Source: Candidatus Synoicihabitans palmerolidicus (GTDB lineage: Bacteria > Verrucomicrobiota > Verrucomicrobiia > Opitutales > Opitutaceae). Taken from it: a DNA stretch of 64,000 bases. The notes under the pieces are model-generated. The model was given only the letters and a program-made list of their open reading frames with translations, was not told the origin of the DNA and did no database searches. Positions 19,218 to 32,000 of the stretch are shown here, in pieces. Position 1 is the first letter of the stretch, and each line of letters begins with the position of its first letter. The translations under genes and the position numbers were made by a program. Location of the stretch: positions 1 through 64,000 of the forward strand of contig JAGGDC010000010.1 of the NCBI GenBank assembly GCA_020809425.1. Reading direction: 5' to 3'.

Positions 19218-20077
19218 ACTGTATTCCCTGCTTCCATCTGCATTCGACGCAGGAGGCCACGGAGTACGTTCCCCGGCCCCACTTCGACGAACTCAGGTTC
19301 CGTCTGCCGAAACAGCCAGCGCATGGTCTCTGTCCATCGCACCGGGCTCGTAATTTGCCGCGCCAACATCTGTTTTAGCGTCGTCGATTCATGGGGTAGT
19401 GCGGTGACATTCGACAGCACTGTGAGTTGCGGGGGCGCCAGCGTCACTCCGGCTAAAGTCTCAGCAAATGCCCGCGCGGAACCGGCCATATAGCGCGAGT
19501 GAAACGCCGCACTCACTGGCAAACGCTTCCACATCATCACTCCAGCCGCCGCCAAGGGCGCTTTACTCGCTTCGATTTCGTGGACCGGTCCGGAAATCAC
19601 AGTTTGTTTCGGTGAATTGAAATTCGCAATATCAATTCCAGACAGGCCGGTGCCCGCCAACACCTCCGCAAGCGCCGTTGCCTCAAGCCCAATCACCGCC
19701 GCCATCGCCCCTTCTTTGGCTTCGGCCATCAAGGCACCGCGCGCTTTTACTAACCTGAGGCCGGTTGAGAGATCGAATACTCCTGCCGCAAAGAGCGCGC
19801 TGTATTCGCCCAGACTGTGACCCACCACCACTTGTGGCCGTTCTCCCGTGTCGAGCAAACGGGCGAAAAAGGTGAGTGCATTCACCAAAAACAATGCGGG
19901 TTGGGTAAACTGAGTTTGGTTCAGTTGCCCCTGCGGGTCTCGTTCACACATATCGCGGACGTCATAGCCCAATTCACGCTGTGCGAGCGCAACCTGGGCC
20001 GGAAACCGATCAAAAAGATCCGCGCCCATCCCGACCTTCTGCGACCCTTGGCCCGGAAATAGAAATACCCTCGTCAT
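19214..20077 (-). CDS. Trans-acting malonyl-CoA acyltransferase
   Basis: A 287-aa FabD-like AT. It begins MTRVFLFPGQGSQKVGMG and has VVGHSLGEYSAL (nucleophile Ser), LRLVKARGALMAE (malonate-binding Arg), and VSAAFHSRYM (catalytic His, malonyl-type AFHS). It loads malonyl units on the ACPs of all modules, none of which contains an AT. It lies 6 bases after the last PKS gene and is co-transcribed with it. Confidence 0.95.
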   Translation of the reverse strand: MTRVFLFPGQGSQKVGMGADLFDRFPAQVALAQRELGYDVRDMCERDPQGQLNQTQFTQPALFLVNALTFFARLLDTGERPQVVVGHSLGEYSALFAAGVFDLSTGLRLVKARGALMAEAKEGAMAAVIGLEATALAEVLAGTGLSGIDIANFNSPKQTVISGPVHEIEASKAPLAAAGVMMWKRLPVSAAFHSRYMAGSARAFAETLAGVTLAPPQLTVLSNVTALPHESTTLKQMLARQITSPVRWTETMRWLFRQTEPEFVEVGPGNVLRGLLRRMQMEAGNTV

Positions 20078-20083
20078 AGTGTC

Positions 20084-23000
20084 TTATGCAATGGCTGCCG
20101 CGCCTGCCGTCGAGGTCGGATAACCAATTCTCACCTTCAGTGTATTGCCCTCGCCTGGCACGATCACTGCCGTGCCCGCGTAGTGGCAGAGATTAATGTC
20201 CTCGGTTGCAGGTCCGGTGCCAAAATCCATCGGCGGCAAATTGAACCGGGCCACATTGGTCACGACCAGCGCAGTGGCGGGGTCTGCCAGTAACGCGCGC
20301 CTAACCGCCGCCAACCCACGGGTCAAACGCAGCTGTTCTACTGCTCCGTTATAGCGCACCAATTCTCGCTCATCACAGGCTCGCACCGCATCGGTGATGG
20401 CACTCGCCAACGACGGAATCGACGATGCCATCACTTGATTTCGTTCCAATCGCAAAACCGCCGGTGCCATGGCATTACCAAAAAAGGAGTGGGAGAACGG
20501 GCCATCGTGGCGCCGAAAGTTAACGGGACAGGCCAGCGTCAATTCACCAACCACATCCGTCAATTCGGACGCATAAAGTTTCCATAGATGTGCGGTCACG
20601 ACACTGTTCTCGGTCAACTTCGAGTGCTCCATCGGCCCCGCAGTACGGCGGGCTTCTTCTAGCAAAGCCGCGCCGTTGAAGGTCTGCGTCTCCACTCTCC
20701 GGGCCATCGGATCAAATCGTGGTCCCACTGTCGCCAGTTCCGGCACCCGCCAACTAGCACCTTCGCGGCGCACGGTCTCGCGCACCAGTTTTCGCAATTT
20801 GCTGCGGGAATGATCCGGAATCAAGAATGGTTCCCCGCGACACGCCGCCGACCAGGCCGACATGAAGTAGTAAAAACTGTAACCGTCCGCGATTGCGTGA
20901 GACACGTTTACCGCCAACAGGCTGCCGTGCTGCAGCTGGTGTAGACGGAACTTGGCCAGTTTTTCGCCGTGTTTCGTCGGATCAAACGAAACCCGAAACC
21001 GCTCCAGCAACATGGGGTCATCCTCCCGCGGAACTAAAACATCTCCCTCCTCCTGCACTTCCATATAATCGGGGTCATCCGAACATTCACAGATGGCGTA
21101 CTCATTTTTCCCCCGTCTTTGTAAACGCGAGTTGATCGGAAAAAACGCCTCCGCCGTTCGAATCAAGCCTCGTCGTAGTAAGTCGGCATCGAGGGGCCGC
21201 TCAAAATAATAGAGGATCTGCATCGCCAGTCGTTGCGGGGCCACAAAAACGTAGTCGATCGGCGCCAACATTAGCTGGCGTCGGGATCGAGCCTCCAAAG
21301 GCAAAACCATTACCGATGGGGTGGCGGGCACGGCCGCGAGGGGCTGCTCAACATCCACTGGGCTCGCGGGCACCCGGTTTTCCAGGTAGGCGCAAAGGGC
21401 CTCGATGGACGAATGCTCAAACACCACCGCTTGGGAAACCTCTCCATACACCTTGCCGATGCGCTGAGAGAACTCCACCGCCAGAATCGAATCGAGTCCG
21501 TATTGCTCCAAGGACTCGGTCGGTCGAATTTTCCCTGCGGCGACCTTGCTCAACTCCGCAAACCACTGGGTAAGTTCGATCACCATCGCTTCACGTCCCT
21601 TCGGCTTCGAAGACCGCGGCAGGGTCGAACCTGCAGGCATGGCCGATGGAGCAGACTGCAAACGTCGCAACAAGTCCGTCGCTTTTCCTGCAAAGCCCCA
21701 AACTTGCGGTTGGTCGCCGTGGAGTACGGTTTCAAATATTTTCAACCCTTCCGCCGTTGCCAAGGGACGCATACCGAGAACATCGATTCCGCTCTTGGCT
21801 TGCATACCACCATCGCTCCACAACGGCCAATTAATCGAAAACGTGCGCCCCGATCGCCGACCTCCGCTGCGTTCCTCCTCACGCCACCGCGCGAATGAGT
21901 CGAGGTAAGCATTCGCAAAGGCATAATCGCTCTGTCCGGCATTGCCCAGCATCCCCACAGACGAGGAACACAATAGAATCCAGTCCAACGGTTCATCCAT
22001 CGTCGCCGCGTCCAAGGCCTCAACGGCTTCCATCTTCGGAGCCAACACTTCGTCAAAATCCGCACGCGTCTTCTGCCGCAACAATCCGTCTCGCAGCACT
22101 CCCGCTGCATGCAGCACTCCGTTCACTCCGCCAAAACGCGCTTTGGCCTCAGCGATGACGGCAGTCGCTCCGATGGTCGTACTAATATCCGCCATCACAT
22201 AAGTCGCTTTATCTCCCCAGGCGGCCAAACGCTTTTGTAGCGCGATTGTCCCTTGGGACCGGCCCGCCAAAACAACGCGCGCCGAGTAGTGGGTCACCAG
22301 AAATTCCGCAAAGATTTGCCCGAGTCCTCCTCCTCCTCCGGTGATCACATACACCCCTTCGCGTCGAATCGCTCCGGCGGACCGTAGGTTCACGGGCTTC
22401 CACTGGACTAAATCCTTCACCTCTCGTTTCCGCTCCACCCAACGCACCTCTTCGCGCGCCTCGTTCAATTCGCTGCAAAGCCGGGCGCTAACGTCATCGG
22501 TCGCCAAGGTCGTCCAATTTAAAGCGGGGTACTCGTATCGGGCTGACTTCACATAGGCCGCCACGGCCTCATACCCAGGCAGGCCCGGAGGATGAATAAA
22601 CAGCAGGGGCTGCTTCGCATCAGGTTGCCGCTGTACCCAAGCCTGCGTCAACGCATGCACACTGTGCAGCCCGCAGGCCAGCACCTCGGTCCTATCAACT
22701 TCGCGGGTCGACCACCGGTGAACCACCGCGCCGACGTTTCGCCTTTGCAGCAGACGTTCGTAGTCGCCCGGCTCATCGCGACGCAGCCAAACCACGTCAC
22801 CGCTTTCCCGATACGTCGATCCCGCCACGACACGGGTCACTTCCAGTCCGGTCAGGCGGAGTTCCTCGGCCAAAGCGGGAGACTCGTCAAACAGCAAGCA
22901 ATCGCCCTTGATCGGGTTAATGTCCCGTTGGAGGGATGGCACCCATGTGGGCACAAGGTATTCTGGTCCCGCCGCCCGTAATTCACGTAGCGCGTAGTCG

Positions 23001-26000
23001 TCCAATCGACCGAGCACGACTCCCGCCTCGTTTGTGATTCGTAGCGAAAAGGTGCGCTGGTCCGTCTCTTGGGACTTCAGTCGAGCGTGGACATAGCACA
23101 CCGGCGGCAGATCGGTGGCGTTGACCATCCCCAATGCAAACGGGACTTCCAAAATCGAATCGGAGCCCAGTACGGCCAGCGTTTGTAAGGCTCCATCGAT
23201 CAACGCGGGATGGGCTCCCGCTCCTGTTGAAGTTTGAGCGCGCCACAAATCCGGCAGTTCCAGTTTACTCCAGGCCTCGTGGTCGTTGAATCCGATCTCA
23301 TGGATCACGCGATAGCCTGCACCGTAACTCAGACCTCGCGCGGCAAAGGCCTCGTATAGTTCCGTCACGTCCGTCGTTTTTCCGCATCGTGCCTTCACCT
23401 CGGCCCATGCGATAACCTCAATTGGCTTCGAAGACGGACGCGCTGCGGTGGCCGTGGCCAGAACCGATCCATCGGTGTCCTCGACTGCGATATCGCCTCC
23501 TCCATCCAACGAGGAACCGACTCGCACGGTGAACGCGGCAATACCCCGTTCATCAGGTGTGATTGGTCGCAGCCACATCACCCGTCGCAGTTCCACATCC
23601 TTGACACCCGCGGCCTGCTGCCACGCTTGGGTCATCACCGCCACTATCGCCGCCCCTGGCAGGACGGCACGCTCCTGTACCAGATGGTCACCCAGAATGG
23701 GTTCTTTGATGGAAAACTCCGCTTCCACCACGCGTACCCGCAGTGCCTTGCCGGCCGGCGCCGTGGCTCCCGGCACCCAATGCCTGTCTCGTGAAAACGG
23801 ATACAAGGGTAGACGCACGCGGCGTGGGGGATGATCCGCGTAGGCGGTGCTCCAATGCAATTTCACCCCGGCCGTCCAAAGTTGCCCCAAGGTCGCCCAG
23901 TCTCGCGCCGCCCACCATGGCGCCAGCGATGCTGGATCGCCGTGCAATGACCGCAAAACCCGCACGGCCGCCGGATTCTCCTGCGTATCGCCGGTCCAGC
24001 AGTCTCCCACCGACTCGCCGGTTTGCCACATGGTCAATTTTTTCACCAATTCGGTCCGATCGCGCACAACCAACGCCAATCGCATATTCATCTCTTCACG
24101 ACCGCGTTGTAATCCTTCGGCGATGTCACGAAGAGCGGGGGCGTCAGGCCGTGTCAAATACTCCGCCAGCCGACGAACCGCCTCCACCAGCTGGTCCTGG
24201 GAACGAGCAGAAAGCACAATCAAGGTGGCCTCCTCCGATTCGATGGCCTGACCGGAAGCGACCGCAGGTGAACCATATTCCTCCAACACTACGTGAGCAT
24301 TGGACCCGCCAAAACCGAACGAACTCACGCCCGCCCGACGCGGAATCTCACGCCCCTGAGCATCACGTTTGACCGGCCAGGGCTCCGCTTGAGTCGGAAA
24401 ATATAACGCGGTACCCGAGGTCTGGATATAGGGATTAATTTCCTGCAAGTGCACCGTCCCCGGAATGCATCGATGTCGGAGCGCCAGCAGAGTTTTAAGC
24501 ACGCCCGCAATACCGGCCGACGTTTCGAGATGACCGATGTTGGTCTTGACCGCTCCGACGGCACACCTCGGGTCCACTTCAGATAGTGGAACCGAAGCGA
24601 ATGCCTTCTTCAGCCCGTTAATTTCAATCGGATCACCAAGAGCGGTTCCGGTTCCATGCGACTCGATATAACCGATAGTGGCCGGGTCGATCCCCGCCCT
24701 CGTCCAAGCGTCCTGCAGCAGACGGGCCTGTGCATTGGGGTTCGGCACCGTCAAGGACTGCACATGGCCTCCATGGTTTTCGGCACTGCCGATGATTGTC
24801 GCGTAAATCTGGTCACCATCACGCTGCGCCCGCGCCAGGGGCTTGAGCAAAAGTGCGCCAACTCCTTCGCCCCTAACGTACCCATCGGCCCGCGCATCGA
24901 AACTCTTGCAACGACCGTCCGGACTTAACATCCCTGCCCGAGTAAAGGCCGTGAATCCCGCGGAGCTCAGCAACGCGTTCACTCCCCCGACAATTGCCAT
25001 TTCGGAACTCCCGCTCTCCATCGATTCGATCGCCCGGTGGATGGCCACCAGCGAGCTGGAACACGCCGTGTCGATGGCTTCACTGGGTCCATTCAAGTCG
25101 AAAATATATGAGACCCGATTTGCCAATACAGAATGGGCATTGCCTGTCGCACTATAGGCCTCCACCTCCACGCTCGACGCTGCGAGCACATTGGCATAGT
25201 CATTCGCCGCCACGCCGACAAAAAGGCCCGTCTTCGTCCCCGACAATTCGGATTTCGCATAACCCGCGTCTTCAATGGCATGCCAAACCGTCTCGAGAAA
25301 AATGCGCTGCTGCGGATCCATTAACTCGGCTTCACGCGGCGAAATATCGAAAAAACGGGCATCGAACTTGTCGATATCGTCGATAAAACCACCCCACGGC
25401 ATCGCTTCTCCGTCGACGCCCATCCATCGATCTGCGCTCGGTTTGCCGATCAAGTCACATCCCGCTTCCAAGTTCGTCCAAAATGCCTCCAAATCTGTCG
25501 AGCCGGGGAACCTGCCGCTCATCCCGATAATGGCGATTGGTTCCCGCTCACCGACCGACCGCGGCAATTGCTCAGACACCCGATTCGTCCCCCCGACCGC
25601 TTCCGGTGGTGACGCGATTGCCGGGGCGGCCAATGGAGTCGAGACGGCCACCGTCTGCACCTGAAACCGCCGCGCTACAACCTCGCGAAACTCTTGCCAA
25701 AGATAATCCCCGAATTCCGCCAAAGTCCGATGCTCAAAGAACATTGCCGGCGTGACTTCCAACGCCAACGCCCGTCCCACTTCGTTCGCCAGCGAAGTGA
25801 ATGTGACCGAGTCGAATCCGTATTCCGCCGAATCTATCTCCGGGTCCAAAAGCACTGGGTCGAGCTTCAAAACTCCCGCTGCCAATTCCCGCAGAAGATC
25901 GATTAATGCAGGGGGCAAATTCCCGTCGCTCGCCTCCGGGATCGCGTGCATCGCTGACGCCGTTGCTCGATCCCGTCGTGGCGCACAAAGTTTTTCCGGG

Positions 26001-29000
26001 TCACCTTTCAACACCACAATCGCGCCTGGTGAGATTGCCTGCAATCCATCCAGTATGGCCAGTCCCTCGAGCGTTTCCAGTGGATACAATCCCAGTTGAT
26101 CGGCTTGCCACCGAACACGCTCCTCCGGTGCCCGCATGCCCCCATCTCGCCAGAGCGGCCAAACCAAGGAGTGCACCCGCGGACCCTGACTAGTGATTGA
26201 CCAGGACTGACTCAAGGCATCGAGGGTCGCGTTCGCCAATGCATAGGCACTCTGACCGCCGTTGCCCAACGCTCCTGCGGTCGAAGAAAACAAGACCATC
26301 CATTCGAAGGGAAAATCGCGTGCCGCACTGTACAATGCTCGCGCCCCACCGACCTTTGCACTCCACGCCGCGCGTAGGTCGGCCACACTTCGATCCCTAA
26401 CCAAACCATCGTGCGATTCTCCCACCGCATGCACCACTCCGGTGATCCGCCCAAACCTGCTACTTGCTTCCGCCAACAGTCGCGCCGCCCCATCAGAATC
26501 ACTCAAGTCCACCCGAAAATGAATCATGGCTCCTGCCGCCTGCTCCAGCCAATCCGCCTGCTCCGGACTCGGGACTGAGCGACTAGCCAACACCACGCGC
26601 ACTCTGGGGTCTCGCGTCAAATGCTTCGCGACATGGCGACCCAAACCGCCCAAGCCCCCCGTAATCACGTAGACTCCGCCTGGTTTGGAGTCGTCCACGG
26701 TCTGTATTCCGGTCGCGAATGGCATCAGTTCACTCAATCCAAACTGATCACGTTTGGTCCCACGGTAACGCAGGTCCGCCGATTCGCCCCCGAAATCATT
26801 TAACACGTCGTCCAATTCCGGCGGGGAATCACACCCCACCGTGAACAATTTCCATCCCGGGTGCTCCCGCCGCACGCAACGGACATAGCCGCCCACCCCT
26901 TCATCGACCGGCGAACCGCCGGGATACACAAAGGCCAAAGGCGTGGACCGCCGATCCGAACGCAATATTGACCGGACCAGGCGGTGGAATGCGGCCACTC
27001 GGGCCGGCAACACTTCGTCCGACGGGTTACCGGCAAGGCGCCAACCAAAAACCACCGCATCGGCCTTCACTTCGTTCAACAGCCGGGCGTAGTCCGCCTC
27101 GACTTCTGGTCGCAATGTAATGGTCGCCTGAGTACGACCGTACTCGGGTCCCGGCACTACGCGGCACAAATTCGCCTCAGGATGCTGCGTCACCTGCAGC
27201 TCCCTACTATCGTCGTCGAACACCAGTACGGAGCCACTAAATGCCACCGTTTCACGCGGAGCCGGCGACCACGTCATACTTCCGGTGAGGAGTTGGCCTC
27301 GCTCTTTCTCAACCAGCCGCACACATACACCGCGCAACTCGATCGCAACCTGCCCTTCCGACGTCAATAACCTCAAATTATATTGCGGGGCCGTCATGTT
27401 AGTCAGCCGTTGCACATGGACCGAACACGTTCGGGGACACCGCGCGTGCACCAACACTTCTGCGACCGAAAACGGAATTTCCAATCCGTCACGACCTGCG
27501 CCAATGACTCCGAGACATTGCATGGCGCCATCAAGGAAGGCCGGCGGAAGCAAGTCATCCGAACCATCCCACAAATCGGGCAATCTCAGCTCCGCCACGG
27601 CCTCCATTGTGTTGTATCTCACGTCCTGCACGACCTGAAACGCCGCGCCATAGGCAATCCCGCGGGCGGCAAAACCCTCATACAACGCCGTTGCTGCAAT
27701 CGTCTCCTGGCACCTCGACCGCAACGACACTAAGTCCACCGCTACAGGAGGATCCTCGCGCATGGGTAGCGCCGTTCCCAGCATCCAAGGCTCATCTTCA
27801 TTCTCTCCCGTCAGTTCAAACCGCCAGATTTCGTCCTGCCGATGCCATTTGATCCGCACGCTCACTCCCGTCGCGTCGCCAATAATCGGACGCTGCCACA
27901 CCACGTTCCGCAAGGTCCACCCATTTCCGGGAGGTAGGACCCCATGTGCCAATGACAGCGTCGCGGCACCCGGCAATATCGCGTGACCCCGTACCACATG
28001 ATGCGCCAGCACGGGCTCGTGCGAGGCCAGGTGCACCACCTTTTCGCCATCCCGCGTTTCAATCCGTAAAACTTTGGCCTTACTTTCCGTCTGCAGCGGC
28101 AGGCTCGGAATCCAGTAACGCTCTCGAGCAAATCCGTAGCCAGGGAGTCCCACCCGCATCGGCGGCGCGTCCTCTCCTCCCAAAGACTGCCAATCGATAT
28201 CTGCCCCGGCCACCCAGCGAGCGGCGGCAGCTCGCCCCTCGCCCACGGTAAAGCGCTCCAGAATCGTGTCGTCGGTATTCCCGGCCTGGGCACGTTCCCT
28301 CTTCACTCGCCCCCGCAACTCTCCAACATCCTTACCTGCGGAAATCGCGGCCAATCCCTCCAATAACGCAGCCCGATCACGGGCTGGAAAGGCCACGCGT
28401 TCTTCCAATGCTTCGCGGCCGAATTGCAAGGTCCAGGCAATTGCCCCGAGGGAACGGGGAGCCGCGGGAGATTCCACCAAAAACGTGTGTAAACGTCCGG
28501 CCAGGGCCCGCAGGCGTTCGGAGTTTTTGGCCGACAAAACGATCCATTCCGCGCTGACCTTCAGATCACCGGCATCCTGCAGCACCTCGACCACGGGCGG
28601 AGGTTCTTCAAGAATGACGTGCGCATTTGACCCACCAGCACCAAACGAACTCACCCCGGCTCGGCGGGGCCAGGATTGCCCCTCTTTTTCCGCCGTTTGC
28701 CACGGCCCCAGCGATGTTTGCACGCGGAATGGTGTAGCCGCAAAATCGATCCGTGAATTCGGCGGCGCAGCATGAAGCGACGGGGCCAATTGGCGGTGCC
28801 GCATTTGCAACAGTACCTTCACCACCCCGGCCACCCCCGAGGCCGATTCCAAGTGTCCGATGTTGGTCTTCACCGAACCGATCGCGCAGCTCGCGCCAGT
28901 CTTCGCCGCACCAGCCCAAGCCCGATTCAATCCCTCCACTTCAATCGGGTCTCCCAGTGCCGTACCCGTGCCGTGGGTCTCAAGGTAGCTGATGCTCGCT

Positions 29001-32000
29001 GGATCAATCGAGCCCGCCTTCAACGCCTGAGTGATCAAACTCGCCTGGGCTGCTGGACTCGGCACACTGTACCCATTGGTGCGCCCTCCGTGATTCACAG
29101 CCGTCGCTTTGATCACCCCATGAATGCGATCCCCATCCGCTTGCGCCAAAGCCAGAGGCTTCAACAGTAGCGCCGCGACACCTTCGCCTGGAACAAATCC
29201 ATCCCCTCCCTCACCGAAAGCCCGACATTTCCCATCCGTGGAAAGCATTTTCATCAGACTGAGATGAGAATATTTCGACGGATGGAGGTACAGATTCACC
29301 CCGCCCGCAATGGCCTGTTGACACTCTCCACGGCGAATCGCCTCCACCGCCATGTGGATCGCGGTGAGCGACGACGAACACGCGGTGTCCACGGGCATAC
29401 TCGGCCCATTGAAATTAAAGAGGTAGGATACTCGATTGGCCAGCGACCAGGGGAGCGTCGTCGGGGCGGCTCGCGCTCCCCCATTTTCGTGCCCCAACAG
29501 CGTGTAGCTGTTGCTCGTCACGCCCACAAACACCCCCACATTGGTCGCATACTCTGGTCGCACCCGCCGCCTGAGCTCGCGACGTGGCATCCCGGCGTCC
29601 TCCAAGGCATGCCACGCTACTTCAAGAAATAATCGCTCCTGAGGATCCATCATCTCCGCTTCAACCGGCGACAGATTGAAAAACAACGGATCGAATTTAT
29701 CGACGTCTTCCAGAAACGCTCCCCAGCGTCCATACATCTTGCCGTCGATGGCCCGCTCCGGATTGGCATCGTAAAACTCGTCCAGATTCCAGCGCGTAGC
29801 CGGCACCTCGCTCACACAATTTCGCGCGTCCTTCAGTACTTCCCAAAAACTGTCGGCATCGGGGGCGCCAGGCAATCGAGCCGCCATACCCACAATCGCG
29901 ATGTCCCCCGGACTCGGCGAAGGTTCGGAAGGCGGATTCACTTCGTTTATCGCTTTCGAGGCGACACTATCAGGCTGCACCACATCACCGCCGAGTCGGG
30001 CCATTGCTATCCCATGATGGGCCACCAGATGACGCGCCAATTTTCGAATATTAGCATGCTCGAAAAGCAATGTTTTGGGTACGTTCCCCAAGTCGCGTTC
30101 GAATCGTTGATTCACGTCATTCACCACGATCGAATCGACCCCCATTTCGTCAAAACGCTGCTCATCGTCGATCTGCTCGGCCGGCATCTGAATCACTTCA
30201 CCCAAGGTCGTGCGGAGATAGGTCTTGACTTGCTCCATCGACACCCGGGCATTTGAACCCGTTTCCGTGACCGCAGGTTCTGGAGTCCTCACGAATAGCT
30301 CGAACACCTTGTTCCGCTCGCCCCACAACGGCAGCACCTGTGAAACTTCGCCACCCGCAAACAAATCGAACCACCGGAAACCAACCTGGCTCGGCAAGGG
30401 AGCCAAGCCTGCTTCGGCCAGCCGGCTCACCACTTCCGGTCCCGGCGGCATTCCTCCGTCCGCCCACAACGGCCAATTAATCGAAACCGTCGGTCCACTT
30501 CGCTCCCCACGGCTGACCTGTTCCTGTCGCCGTGCCGCCATGCCATCGAGGACACTGTTGGCAAAAGCGTAATCCGCCTGGCCCATGTTACCCCAGACTC
30601 CAGCGGTGGATGAGAAGAGCACAAAACACGAAAGCCGGTCCGCCGCCGTTGCCTCATCCAACCAAATTGCACCTGCCACCTTCGGCGCAATTACCTCGTC
30701 GTAGTCTGCCCGCGTCTTTCGAAGGATAAAGTTGTCGCGCAACAGGCCTGCAGCGTGGACCACACCATCGATTCCACCAAATCGCTGACGACACGCTGTC
30801 ACCGCCAGCACAACGTCGTCCCGTTTGGACACGTCTCCCGACCCATATTCGGCCTCGCCTCCCGCTGCTCGAATCTCCGCCAGTACCGCCTCCTGCCGCG
30901 CACCGCGCGTCGAGCGTCCCATCAACCACAGCCGTGCGCCTTGGGTACGCGCCAAATGTAGCGCCAACAGACGGCCCACCCCGCCAAGCCCTCCCGTTAC
31001 CAAATAGACTCCACCGCGTTTGGGTGGGTTCACTTTCGCCGCCAAAGGTCCACTCCACGGTTCGATGGAGAACGTCCGGCGAATCCCGACACCCAGTTGC
31101 AATGCTCCGGCCTCCGTCGCCTGCAACAATTCCTGTGCTACGACGGTTTCGGCGAGATCGTCCGCCACTTCCATCACCACCACGCGCACCAGAGGTTGCT
31201 CCTGTGCGAGCGTCCGCGCCCATGCTGCCACCGCCGCGTGTTGTGGCGCCCCCGGAGGATGACAAAACGCGATCCTCACCAGCGACTTCACTCCATTCGT
31301 CATCAGGGCCCGCACGAAACGCACCAAACTGTGCAATCCCGTTTCGAGGGTAGCCATCACGTCCCCACTCCGTGCCCATCGATGAATCACAAAATCCGTC
31401 CCAACCGCATCCGCCAGCTGCTGGTAATCGGCATCCGCTGACGCATTCAAAACGACTTGATTCTCCTCGTGGCAAAAAGCCTCACCTGCCAGGACTCGCG
31501 TCAATTTCAACGCTGATGCAGGCGTCATTCGCGCCGCGCCGTCCCCGCGCCGATCAAATATTAACCACGTTCCAGTCACCTCCGTCAGTGGTTTTGCCGG
31601 CCCCAAATTTACCCAAACTGGACGTAGGAGTACCTCATCCGCAGTGACCAAGTCGTCGACCACCGCCTGCGTCAGATCTGGTGAAGACGCGCGCGGAGAC
31701 GACTTCAGCGCGATCAACTTATCGGGTGCCCAGTAGCGATCACCCACAAACGGATACACTGGTAAGGATAGCCGCCGTCCCCCTTGGGTCTCCTTACGGT
31801 CCGCCCAAATCACCCCTGCCCCCGCCACCCACGCGTTCACCGCCGCGCCCAAGGGCGAGGTCGGTTCCGGTTTTTCCAATGATCCCTCGCCGGAGCGCAC
31901 CATTCCGCGTGTCCACGTGGTCAAGGATGGCGTTGCCAAATATCGACGCAGTTGGGTTGCCAAATCGTTTAGATCGTTAGCCACCAAAGCCAACCGCTCG

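Noticed and set aside
20087..21300. Terminal domain as a type I thioesterase
   Set aside because: There is no GxSxG nucleophile in an alpha/beta-hydrolase context; HxxxDG and DFG-G motifs are seen instead.
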